Assembly (NCBI GenBank): GCA_021604825.1
Contig: BQJS01000172.1
Coordinates: forward strand, 1 to 10,267
Origin: Phycisphaerae bacterium
GTDB lineage: Bacteria > Planctomycetota > Phycisphaerae > UBA1845
Reading direction: 5' to 3'
Length of the DNA stretch: 10,267 nucleotides
Position numbers and translations under genes: made by a program. Positions 1-6,692 of this stretch are shown here, piece after piece (within the stretch, counting starts at the first letter, position 1; each line of letters starts with the position of its first letter). The notes below the pieces were generated by a model that was given only the letters and a program-made list of their open reading frames with translations, searched no databases and was not told where the DNA came from.

Positions 1-1040
1 TATTTTTGGACGACGATTCGCTTCCAAAAGAGGGCGGCCTCGAACGGATGGTTGAGCACTTCGAGGCCAATCCGCGACTTGGGGCGGCTGGGTTCGCCGT
101 ACATCTACCCGATGGCCGGCGCGAAAGTGCTGCCCTGCCGCATGTCTTCGTGGGTTGCGGCGTGGGATTGCGGCGAATCGCCTACGAGCGGGTCGGCGGG
201 TTGGACCACGAATTCTTCATGCAAGCAGAAGAGTATGACCTGTGCTTTCGATTGATGGGCGCGGGCTGGGATGTCGAGCGCTTTGATGATCTGCACGTCG
301 AACATTTGAAGACGCCACGTTCACGCTTGTCGGAACGCACGTGTTTCTACGACACGCGAAACAACCTGTTTGTCAACGCGCGATACATCCCCGATGCGTT
401 CGAACCGATATACCGCGACGATGTGCTACAGCGCTATCGGTGGATCGCAGAATCGCAGGGCCATGTCGCAGCCAATCAACACGCCGAAGCCGAGGCGATG
501 AGCCGGTACAAAACCGAACGCGATCGGTTTGAGACGATGCGACTCTCGCCCAGTGTGTTTGAAGAATTATTTTGCATCAATGAAATCGCCCAGCGTATGA
601 GCGAACTGCATGCCGATGGTGTGCGGCGGATCGTGTTGGCGGGTCTTGGTAAAAACATCTACCCGTTCGTGCAGAGTTCCAAGAACTGCGGCATCGAAAT
701 CGCAGCCATCGCCGACGATTACTTTGCCTTGGGTGGCAGGGCCTATCGTGGAATTCCCATTGCCGAATCTTCCGCGGTTTCAATGGACTGCGTCGATGCG
801 ATCGTTATCTCAAACATGTCGCCCGCTCACGCCGCGCGTTCACGTTTGCGATGGACGAAACAAACGAGGCTTCCAATCTTCGCTTGGTACGCTGAGTCGG
901 CGGACATGAATCCCGAGTCAGTCGTTATCCCCGTCGAGCAAACCGCCAATGCCGCCCAGGATGCTCCCTTCTCCCGTGCGCTTCCCGCCCATCTTCGGGG
1001 CATGGGCAATCACGCGGTCGGCCAATCGACTAAAGGGTAG
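1..1040 (+). CDS. Family 2 glycosyltransferase with C-terminal Rossmann-like domain (5' end cut by window)
   Basis: The reading frame is open to the left edge; the first visible residues, F-L-D-D-D-S, are the GT-A DxD motif that binds the nucleotide-sugar/metal, so the N-terminal nucleotide-binding half lies outside the window. Counting from the TTG at 6, the acceptor half follows: VGCG at 49-52, VGGLDHEFF at 63-71 and the EEYDLCFRL block at 75-83, which matches the ED-type catalytic region of rhamnosyltransferase-like GT2 enzymes. After a helical, charged linker (about 105-200) a second domain starts: RRIVLAGLG at 207-215, IEIAAIADD at 230-238 and YRGIPI at 247-252, the pattern of a small NAD-binding-like fold seen fused to sugar-modifying enzymes. 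Transfer of a sugar to a cell-surface glycan is the family role; the donor and acceptor cannot be told. The last ~40 residues (from about 305) are antisense to the AIM24 gene and look like low-complexity extension. Confidence 0.85.
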   Translation, partial: FLDDDSLPKEGGLERMVEHFEANPRLGAAGFAVHLPDGRRESAALPHVFVGCGVGLRRIAYERVGGLDHEFFMQAEEYDLCFRLMGAGWDVERFDDLHVEHLKTPRSRLSERTCFYDTRNNLFVNARYIPDAFEPIYRDDVLQRYRWIAESQGHVAANQHAEAEAMSRYKTERDRFETMRLSPSVFEELFCINEIAQRMSELHADGVRRIVLAGLGKNIYPFVQSSKNCGIEIAAIADDYFALGGRAYRGIPIAESSAVSMDCVDAIVISNMSPAHAARSRLRWTKQTRLPIFAWYAESADMNPESVVIPVEQTANAAQDAPFSRALPAHLRGMGNHAVGQSTKG

Positions 1041-1709
1041 CGATTGCAGCCACACGCGCCCCGGTCCGGTCATGTGGGCGAAGAACAAACCCTCGCCGCC
1101 GAAGACGGCTGTCTTGATGCCACCGACGTACTTGATGTCGTAATCCACTTCCGACGTAAACGCGACGAGGCACCCGGTATCGACATGCAACGTTTGACCG
1201 GCTTGTAGGTCGATGGGCACGATGGTTCCGCCGGCATGGATAAACGCCAATCCATCACCGGTTAGCTTTTGCAGGATGAAGCCCTCACCGCCGAAGAACC
1301 CGGTGCCGAGTTTCTTGGTGAAGGTAATGTCAACGTCAATGCCCTTCGCGCTGCAAAGGTACGAATCCTTCTGGCAGGTGATCTGCCCACCGAAATCCTT
1401 GAGATCAAACGGGATAATTTTCCCAGGATACGGCGACGCGAACGCCACCTCTTCGCGATTGTTCGACGTGCAGGTGAACACCGTGATGAAGAAACTCTCA
1501 CCCGTCAGCGCCCGTTTGCCGGCGCGGAAGAGCGAATTGAAAAAGCCACCCTGCCCGTGCGGGTCCATGCGGGTATCAATCTCGACGCCTGAAGTCTTGT
1601 AGCACATCGCCCCCGCTTCGGCTAAGACGGCTTCGCCCGGGTCGAGGGTGATGACCACCATTTGCAAGTCGTCGCCAATCAATTCGTAATCAATCACGTC
1701 TGCGGGCAT
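918..1709 (-). CDS. AIM24 / TIGR00266 family protein
   Basis: A 263-residue protein that fits the bacterial TIGR00266 (AIM24, formerly DUF124) family over its whole length. Visible marks are the opening YELIGDDLQMVVITLDPGE, the AEAGAMCYKT block near 31-39, GESFFITVFTC at 70-80 and an internal duplication: FGGEGF at 139-144 and FGGEGL at 203-208, each followed by a TG-x-G turn. The end, LQSLPFSRLADR then a glycine-rich GEGSILGGIGGLL tail, is also typical. Bacterial members are soluble, beta-rich proteins of unknown function; the name comes from a yeast mitochondrial inheritance protein. There is no signal peptide or membrane segment. The ATG at 1709 has a GAGAGG Shine-Dalgarno 9 bases upstream. 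It lies 13 bp after the MFS gene and is probably co-transcribed with it. Its 3' end overlaps the convergent glycosyltransferase gene by 123 bp. Confidence 0.9.
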   Translation of the reverse strand: MPADVIDYELIGDDLQMVVITLDPGEAVLAEAGAMCYKTSGVEIDTRMDPHGQGGFFNSLFRAGKRALTGESFFITVFTCTSNNREEVAFASPYPGKIIPFDLKDFGGQITCQKDSYLCSAKGIDVDITFTKKLGTGFFGGEGFILQKLTGDGLAFIHAGGTIVPIDLQAGQTLHVDTGCLVAFTSEVDYDIKYVGGIKTAVFGGEGLFFAHMTGPGRVWLQSLPFSRLADRVIAHAPKMGGKRTGEGSILGGIGGLLDGDND

Positions 1710-1718
1710 GTTGCACTT

Positions 1719-1724
1719 CCTCTC
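1719..1724 (-). promoter_or_regulatory. Shine-Dalgarno site of the AIM24 gene
   Basis: On the minus strand GAGAGG sits 9 bases before the ATG at 1709. It overlaps the TGA stop of the MFS gene (1723-1725), so termination of the transporter and initiation of the AIM24 gene are physically close and may be translationally coupled. It is one of the few clear ribosome binding sites in this window. Confidence 0.6.
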
Positions 1725-2982
1725 ATATTTTCTCTATTTGCGGTTCTTCGGTTTTGGGCGTCGCGATGGATCGGCCAATACTTGCGAAAAGCAGCGCCGA
1801 TGCAACCCCCAACGCAAAGCAAGTCTTCCACAATACACTACCACCAAAGTGAACTAGGATCATCCCACCAATCGGCGCCGCAATCATATTCGCGCCCGAA
1901 TAACTGATCGTGTAGACGCCCATGTACCGTGCCCGCATACGCAGCGGTGCCAAGTCCGCAACAATCGCAGCGACCAGGGGCATAGCCATCATCTCGCCTG
2001 TCGTCCAAACCATCACCGTCAGCCGAAATTCCCATGCTGTATCCGCGTAGTCGGTCAGCATGAATCCAACACCAGATACCAACGACGCCAATGCGACCAC
2101 AACCGCTCGGTTGTACTTGACGACAATGCTCGTGATCGGAATCTGCAGCAGCACAATCATGATACCGTTGACCATGATGATGCGTCCGTAATCGTCGGCA
2201 CCAAATCCAAGCCGCCGCACATACAACGGCAGTGTGGAGAGGCCCTGCAAATAAACCAACGCCACGAAGAACGTGCCCAGACAGAACACCACGAAAACGT
2301 AATCGCACGCAATGTGCCAGACTGCGCTGTACCAAGGTATTTGATCGGACTGGTCTGCATTGCTCGAATTGGGATTGTCGCCTGAATCGGCATCTGTGCG
2401 ATCGGGCGTTCGCGCCGGCAACGTTTCCCTGATGAAGATCAGGATAATCACGCCAAATACAAGCGACGTCGCCGCATCAAACCAGAATACAGACTTGAAT
2501 GAAAACCAAGCGATCAGCGCCGCACCGATCGGAGGAGCCACCGCGAACCCCAGATTGATCGCCAGATACATCAGCGTGAATGCGTGGGGACGTTGCTCGG
2601 GACTAACCAAGTCGGCGATCATGGCCTGCGATGCCGGTCGGTACATTTCAGAGATGAAGGCAAACCCGGCAATCGTCGCAAGAATCGCGAGCGGATCGGT
2701 CAGGTATGAAAACGCAACCAACACAACCCCGCCACCCACCAGCGCTGCGAGCATGACCACCTTGCGGCCAATGGCGTCGGCGAAGTGCCCCCCGACCAAC
2801 GCGGCAAAAATAGCCCCGAACCCAAACGCACCGAAGCAATAACTCGCGAACGTTTCGGTGTAACCCAATTCGTCGGTCAGATAGATCGTCAGGAAAACAA
2901 CGAGCATCTGGCCCGCGCGGTTGATCAGCGAACCGAAACAGAGCAATTGTACGGTGGGCGGAAGTGTCAGGAATTTGTTCAT
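1723..2982 (-). CDS. MFS transporter, DHA1-like drug/metabolite exporter
   Basis: A 419-residue inner-membrane protein with about 12 hydrophobic helices in two halves of six, separated by a hydrophilic, Asp/Asn-rich cytoplasmic loop at about 190-216. The MFS motif A, GGHFADAIGRK, is seen at 64-74 between helices 2 and 3 (G-x-x-x-D-x-x-G-R-K). The stretch YRPASQAMIADL (114-125) and the GFAVAPPIGAAL segment at 145-156 resemble the helix 4-5 region (motif C) of proton-driven antiporters of the MdtH/DHA1 type. Length is normal for a 12-helix MFS protein. The substrate cannot be predicted. The ATG at 2982 begins a normal MFS N-terminus (INRAGQMLVVFLTIYL in helix 1). It is first in a two-gene unit with the AIM24 gene and is divergent from the ZR array, with which it shares a 200-bp intergenic region. 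Confidence 0.9.
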   Translation of the reverse strand: MNKFLTLPPTVQLLCFGSLINRAGQMLVVFLTIYLTDELGYTETFASYCFGAFGFGAIFAALVGGHFADAIGRKVVMLAALVGGGVVLVAFSYLTDPLAILATIAGFAFISEMYRPASQAMIADLVSPEQRPHAFTLMYLAINLGFAVAPPIGAALIAWFSFKSVFWFDAATSLVFGVIILIFIRETLPARTPDRTDADSGDNPNSSNADQSDQIPWYSAVWHIACDYVFVVFCLGTFFVALVYLQGLSTLPLYVRRLGFGADDYGRIIMVNGIMIVLLQIPITSIVVKYNRAVVVALASLVSGVGFMLTDYADTAWEFRLTVMVWTTGEMMAMPLVAAIVADLAPLRMRARYMGVYTISYSGANMIAAPIGGMILVHFGGSVLWKTCFALGVASALLFASIGRSIATPKTEEPQIEKI

Positions 2983-3050
2983 GCCCGTAATTACCTGTCC
3001 ACAATCCGAACTTTCCTACCCAAGACACTACACCGCGCTAGATTTGCCGG

Positions 3051-3080
3051 TCGACAAGGCGAATCCCTCCGACGTATCAT
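3051..3080 (+). promoter_or_regulatory. Possible sigma70-type promoter for the ZR array
   Basis: In the 200-bp gap between the divergent MFS gene and ZR1, TCGACA (3051-3056) and TATCAT (3075-3080) are each one base from the consensus boxes, with an 18-bp spacer. This would give a leader of about 95 bases before the ATG at 3183. It is the best match I found by eye. Promoter consensus in planctomycetes is not well established, so this is tentative. I saw no equally good match on the minus strand for the MFS gene. Confidence 0.3.
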
Positions 3081-3182
3081 CAACACGAGCGTCGCGCTAA
3101 ATCGAAATGATGCGAATACGCGATGAGACCCTATCGACCTGTCCGCCCGATTTCAAACCAGCGAGGGAAACCCATCCGGCCA

Positions 3183-4010
3183 ATGCAGAATGATCCTCGA
3201 ACCCAAGTCGAACCGCAAACGCCAGCCGACGAAGGCCTGCGCTGCCCGGAGTGCGCGTACAATCTGACGGGATTGGTCGGTGATGTATGCCCGGAATGTG
3301 GCGAGCCATTTGATCGCGAGCAACTCCTCGCGGAACTAAACGTCGAATACGCACCGATTCCATACTGGAGCGCTCGTAGCAAAATCGGCACGTTTACGGC
3401 GTTCATCCACACTGTCGGTATGATCTGGTTTCGTCCAATCCGCTTCGCAATGAAGTTCCCGAACAACGCTGATCCGCACGAAGCGTTCGTATTTTCGAAC
3501 TGGTGCATGGTGATTGCGCTTGCGATCCCTTTATCATTGTGTGTATTCACTGCTGGCCGGTTTGAAGACCTGCTAATGTGCCTGATTGCCTCAGCTGGGG
3601 TCATTGTCGCAGTTGTTGCGTGCGAATTTGCGATGTCCGGATCGGTATTTGCAAATGGCACAACCGACGATTCTGCAAGCACCGGAGACGAATACTCAGA
3701 TGGCTTGGCACTCGCTCGAATGACACGCGCTTATCTTATTCTAGGCTCCATGAATCTTGGGTTGTTACTGGTTCCAAGTTTCGGAGCTTTGCCAGTGGGC
3801 CGTTTCGGCACATTGTTTCATTTGGGCCTGTTCATCGTGTTTGGGTACTGGTGGATCTGCATCGCGTGCATTTCCACCACGTATAGAAAGAGCATATCCA
3901 ATCTGGTACTTCCGATTTTTCTGCTACCGGTTTGCGTTCTCATTGGTTTGGTCTTGGGCGCTATTTCCTTCGGCCTTATTCTGTTGATCATTCTCTTAAT
4001 CAACGGCTAG
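3183..4010 (+). CDS. ZR1: zinc-ribbon, multi-pass membrane protein (first of five tandem paralogs)
   Basis: A 275-residue protein. The ribbon is CPEC-AYNLTGL...CPECGEPF with Cys 21, 24, 36 and 39. Then come an amphipathic linker containing PIPYW and FRPIRFAMKFP (58-93) and about five membrane helices: ~107-124, 130-155, 184-203, 211-232 and a long hydrophobic end 241-272 that may be two. Residues shared with its paralogs are Cys108, the Cys147-Glu148 pair in helix 2, ARMTRAYL (178-185) and GYWWICIAC (221-229). The linker followed by ~5 helices recalls the Yip1 membrane fold, a low-confidence comparison. Function unknown; the ribbon should face the cytoplasm as there is no signal peptide. An in-frame ATG at 3123 would add 20 residues, but the paralogs have only 11-18 residues before the ribbon, so I prefer 3183. 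No Shine-Dalgarno is evident. Confidence 0.85.
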   Translation: MQNDPRTQVEPQTPADEGLRCPECAYNLTGLVGDVCPECGEPFDREQLLAELNVEYAPIPYWSARSKIGTFTAFIHTVGMIWFRPIRFAMKFPNNADPHEAFVFSNWCMVIALAIPLSLCVFTAGRFEDLLMCLIASAGVIVAVVACEFAMSGSVFANGTTDDSASTGDEYSDGLALARMTRAYLILGSMNLGLLLVPSFGALPVGRFGTLFHLGLFIVFGYWWICIACISTTYRKSISNLVLPIFLLPVCVLIGLVLGAISFGLILLIILLING

Positions 4011-4062
4011 CGTTACATTATTTGGGGCCAGTCACAATCACGACTCATTGCCAACTGTCGAA

Positions 4063-4854
4063 ATGAACACCATGCTTCCAACAAGTCCCGCAAGCGACGA
4101 AGGCCTGCGCTGCCCGGAGTGTGAGTACAACCTGACCGGGTTGGTCGGTGACATTTGCCCGGAATGTGGCGAGCCATTTGACCGCAAGAAACTTCTGGCA
4201 GAACTGGCCGTCGAATATGCCCCGATTCCCATCTGGAGCCATCGAAGAAAAATCGGAACATTTGTGGCTTTGATTCTAACCCAGGTTGAAATCTGGTTCC
4301 GTCCGATTCGATTCGCAAGAAGGTTCCCGAATAACGCTGACCCGCATGAGGCGTTTGTATTCTCAAACTGGTGCATGGCCATAGCATTGACGATGGCATG
4401 GGCCGCGTTCGTATTCAGAGGCGCATCGCTTTCCGATGCATTCCTGTGTTTGATGACTTCCATCGGAATCATTGTCAGTGTCTATTTGTGCGAGATGGGG
4501 ATTGCCGGAACGGTATTCTCCGACAATGACTCAGAATTCTCTGACGCGATTACGCTTGCTCGCACGACTCGTGCATTTCTTGTCTTGAGTGCACCATTTG
4601 TCGGATACTTCGCTGCCGCACAGACAGGAATTGGGAGTTCGGGACAATACGATGTTATATTTCAATGGGCCTTGTATGTTATATTTGGGTATTGGTGGTT
4701 GTGCATTTCCTGCATCGCAAAGACGTACCGAAAACGCTTGGCGAACCTAGTTCGGTCGATCCTGTTGCTGCCAGTCTGCGTATTTGTTGGCGTTGTATTC
4801 GGTGCGATCTCGGCGGGCCTTATCGGGACGATTGTCATTGTTATTGTCGGTTGA
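4063..4854 (+). CDS. ZR2: zinc-ribbon, multi-pass membrane protein (second of five)
   Basis: A 263-residue paralog and the closest relative of ZR1. Ribbon cysteines are 17, 20, 32 and 35 (CPECEYNLTGL...CPECGEPF). The linker holds PIPIW and FRPIRFARRFP, and an 18-residue stretch from FPNN to NWCM (88-105) is identical to ZR1 in protein but differs at seven synonymous third positions, direct evidence of purifying selection on a coding sequence. Membrane marks are Cys104, Cys143-Glu144, ARTTRAFL and GYWWLCISC (Cys214/Cys217), followed by TYRKR and a long hydrophobic C-terminus ending IVIVIVG. The loop between helices 2 and 3 is shorter than in ZR1. Start options are TTG 4048, ATG 4063 and ATG 4072; 4063 gives an 11-residue leader as in ZR3. 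The gap after ZR1 is 52 bp with no terminator visible, so co-transcription is likely. Function unknown. Confidence 0.85.
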   Translation: MNTMLPTSPASDEGLRCPECEYNLTGLVGDICPECGEPFDRKKLLAELAVEYAPIPIWSHRRKIGTFVALILTQVEIWFRPIRFARRFPNNADPHEAFVFSNWCMAIALTMAWAAFVFRGASLSDAFLCLMTSIGIIVSVYLCEMGIAGTVFSDNDSEFSDAITLARTTRAFLVLSAPFVGYFAAAQTGIGSSGQYDVIFQWALYVIFGYWWLCISCIAKTYRKRLANLVRSILLLPVCVFVGVVFGAISAGLIGTIVIVIVG

Positions 4855-4906
4855 AATTGCTGGCCGCAAGCTCCGTCATTCTGAACGCGCGTAGGTAGCC
4901 ATTGAC

Positions 4907-5722
4907 TTGGACTCCGTAAACTCAACTACTCCCACGAACGACGAAGGCCTGCGCTGCCCGGAGTGCGAATACAACCTGACTGGGTTGGTCGAAGACGTTT
5001 GCCCGGAATGTGGGCGGCCATTCGATCGCGAGCAGTTGCTTGCCGAGTTGGCTGGCGCGACGGTTCCGATACCGATTTGGAGTCAGCGAGACGAAATTGG
5101 CGACGTGCGGGCGTTTGGGCGGACTGTTCTTGAAATCTGGGCCCATCCGACTCGATTTGCGAAACGCTTCCCGCAGAATCCCGACTGTGACGATGCGGTT
5201 CTCTTCTCGCGATGGTGCTTGGGCATTGCGATGGGCGTCTGGTTGATCCCGCTGGCATTCTTGCTCTTTGTTGATGCGTCAAGTTCCTCTGGCGGGCTGG
5301 TATCCTGGGCCGGGCTGATACTGGGCGTTTTCATATGCGAATGGTTGATCGCAGCCGTTGTGTTCGTTCCGCGGTTCAAGGTTACCACGGCTGGAAAACC
5401 CAAACCATGGTACCCCCAGAGCCTCGCCCTCGTACGCATGACCCGTGCATATCTGCTGCTGAGCACAGCGACTCTTTGTGCCTGTTGGGCGACCGGCTTG
5501 TTTCTGCATTGGTCTGGTGATTTCCTATCGATCACGAGCTATGTCATGCTCGCGATCGCGGTTTATTGGTGGGTAAGCATGGCCCTGATCGCGAGCACCT
5601 ATAGAAAAAGCACCATCAACCTGGTACTCGGCATGGTAACGATTCCGGTGTGCGTCTGGGTGAGCGTAATGGTCAGTACCGTGTTGTTTGGTATCTTGGT
5701 ATCTGCCGTAGTTAAACTCTAA
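4907..5722 (+). CDS. ZR3: zinc-ribbon, multi-pass membrane protein, helix-4 CxxC lost
   Basis: A 271-residue paralog with an intact ribbon (Cys 17, 20, 32, 35), PIPIW at 54-58, Cys104 in helix 1, Cys144-Glu145 in helix 2 and LVRMTRAYL at 175-183. It departs from its neighbours in helix 4: the block reads VYWWVSMAL instead of GYWWxCxxC, so both cysteines are gone (Ser224 and Leu227). The helix 2-3 loop is longer and basic (about 155-170). The start is forced to be non-ATG: an in-frame TAG lies at 4892-4894 and there is no ATG before the ribbon, leaving TTG 4907 (or ATT 4901). Only a weak AGGT precedes it. The gap to ZR2 is 52 bp. Function unknown; the changed helix suggests a distinct role within the set or a non-functional partner subunit. 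Confidence 0.83.
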   Translation: MDSVNSTTPTNDEGLRCPECEYNLTGLVEDVCPECGRPFDREQLLAELAGATVPIPIWSQRDEIGDVRAFGRTVLEIWAHPTRFAKRFPQNPDCDDAVLFSRWCLGIAMGVWLIPLAFLLFVDASSSSGGLVSWAGLILGVFICEWLIAAVVFVPRFKVTTAGKPKPWYPQSLALVRMTRAYLLLSTATLCACWATGLFLHWSGDFLSITSYVMLAIAVYWWVSMALIASTYRKSTINLVLGMVTIPVCVWVSVMVSTVLFGILVSAVVKL

Positions 5723-5751
5723 AACATTGCGATACGAATTCGAGAACCCTT

Positions 5752-6576
5752 TTGAAGACAGAACCCCAACTCGGCCTTGATCCCGCCGATGCGCAAACAG
5801 AAGAGCGTTTGCGCTGCCTCTGCTGTGAATACAACTTGACCGGCTTGGACGATGGCGCTTGCCCCGAGTGCGGAGATCCATTTGAACGCGAAAAGTTGTT
5901 TGCCTACTTGGCCGGTGCCCCAGCGCCGATTCCGATCTGGGGCGAGAGGGCTAAGGTTGGCACAACCGTCGCGTTTATTCGTACGCTCTTTGCCATCTGG
6001 CTCCATCCTGTCCACTACGCGCGACGATTCCCCCTCAATTCGATCGCGAGTGAACCAGTTCTTTTCTCTCGGATATGCCTTGGCGTTGCCGCACTGCTGA
6101 CCATGACGCCGCTAATAATCATTGGTAGCACAGAACCCGTCTATTTCTTGTCCCTCACAATCATGGGAGTCTGGGCGATCGTCTGCGTGAATGTCTGCGA
6201 ACGGCTGGCGACGGTTACGCTGCTGCTCTCGACTGACGGTGAGCCCACTGACGAAGGGCTCCACGAGCGTAGCCTGGGATTGGTCCGCATGACCCGAGGT
6301 TATCTGATCCCGAGCGCGCTGATCGTGTCATTCTCATGCACCGGATTCATAATTTCCAACGGCCAATGGGATACCTCGTGGCTTGCCCAGGTGGGCTGCA
6401 CCATCGCATTGGGTTATTGGTGGATTTGCATGACGTGCATCGCAGCCGCGTACCGGCGAAGCGTTTGGAACCTCTTGATTTCATTGCTGCTCTTACCGGT
6501 CGTCGCCGCAATCAGTATCGGGTTGGCATGGTTCATGCTAATGATCATCGCCGGAGCAACGGGTACCAGACTATGA
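5752..6576 (+). CDS. ZR4: zinc-ribbon, multi-pass membrane protein (most divergent copy)
   Basis: A 274-residue paralog. The ribbon is RCLCCEYNLTGL...CPECGDPF: the CxxC spacing is kept (Cys22, Cys25, Cys37, Cys40), with an extra Cys24 in place of Glu. PIPIW is at 59-63. Helix 1 reads SRICL, so the usual Trp before Cys109 is replaced by Ile; helix 2 has Cys149-Glu150; LVRMTRGYL and GYWWICMTC (Cys226/Cys229) are present. The C-terminus is hydrophobic and ends GATGTRL. The start is TTG 5752 giving MKTEPQ; a weak GAGA lies 7 bases before it, and no ATG is available ahead of the ribbon. It lies 29 bp after ZR3. Its stop codon is inside a perfect 20-bp tandem duplication. Function unknown. Confidence 0.83.
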   Translation: MKTEPQLGLDPADAQTEERLRCLCCEYNLTGLDDGACPECGDPFEREKLFAYLAGAPAPIPIWGERAKVGTTVAFIRTLFAIWLHPVHYARRFPLNSIASEPVLFSRICLGVAALLTMTPLIIIGSTEPVYFLSLTIMGVWAIVCVNVCERLATVTLLLSTDGEPTDEGLHERSLGLVRMTRGYLIPSALIVSFSCTGFIISNGQWDTSWLAQVGCTIALGYWWICMTCIAAAYRRSVWNLLISLLLLPVVAAISIGLAWFMLMIIAGATGTRL

Positions 6577-6604
6577 CTCCAATCACCAGACTATGACTCC
6601 AATC
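6565..6604 (+). repeat. Perfect 20-bp tandem direct duplication over the ZR4 stop codon
   Basis: The unit ACCAGACTATGACTCCAATC occurs twice head to tail, at 6565-6584 and 6585-6604, with no mismatch. The first copy encodes the last ZR4 codons and the TGA at 6574-6576; the second is non-coding. Perfect identity in a non-coding position points to a recent event such as replication slippage or repair. Translation of ZR4 is not altered because the stop is in the upstream copy. Confidence 0.95.
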
Positions 6605-6618
6605 AAAGGTACAGTTCT

Positions 6619-6691
6619 GTAGGGTGCGGTTCACCGCACCTGTTATCCGTCAATGAAGAAAAACCATCAGGTGCGGCAAGCCACACCCTAC
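6619..6691. repeat. 73-bp inverted-repeat element with hairpin arms (REP/MITE-like)
   Basis: Two 24-bp arms face each other, at 6619-6642 and 6668-6691, matching in 20 of 24 positions as inverted repeats around a 25-bp A-rich core. Each arm is itself a hairpin: GGTGCGG-TTCA-CCGCACC in the left arm (perfect 7-bp stem) and GGTGCGG-CAAG-CCACACC in the right (one mismatch or G-U pair). The outer ends are GTAGGG and CCCTAC. I see no target-site duplication and no transposase. It fills most of the 116-bp gap between ZR4 and ZR5 and ends 1 base before the first ATG of ZR5. As RNA it could fold between the two genes. Confidence 0.85.
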
Positions 6692-6692
6692 G

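Noticed and set aside
2360..2842. 160-codon open frame antisense to the MFS gene
   Set aside because: Shadow of the MFS coding strand; composition is Ala/Asn/Pro-rich with no motif.
3123..3182. Upstream ATG giving ZR1 a 20-residue basic, proline-rich leader
   Set aside because: The paralogs have only short leaders before the ribbon and there is no ribosome site at 3123. It cannot be fully excluded.
3131..3682. 183-codon open frame antisense to ZR1
   Set aside because: Similar antisense frames occur opposite the other ZR genes because the ribbon DNA is repeated; the translation has no independent signature.
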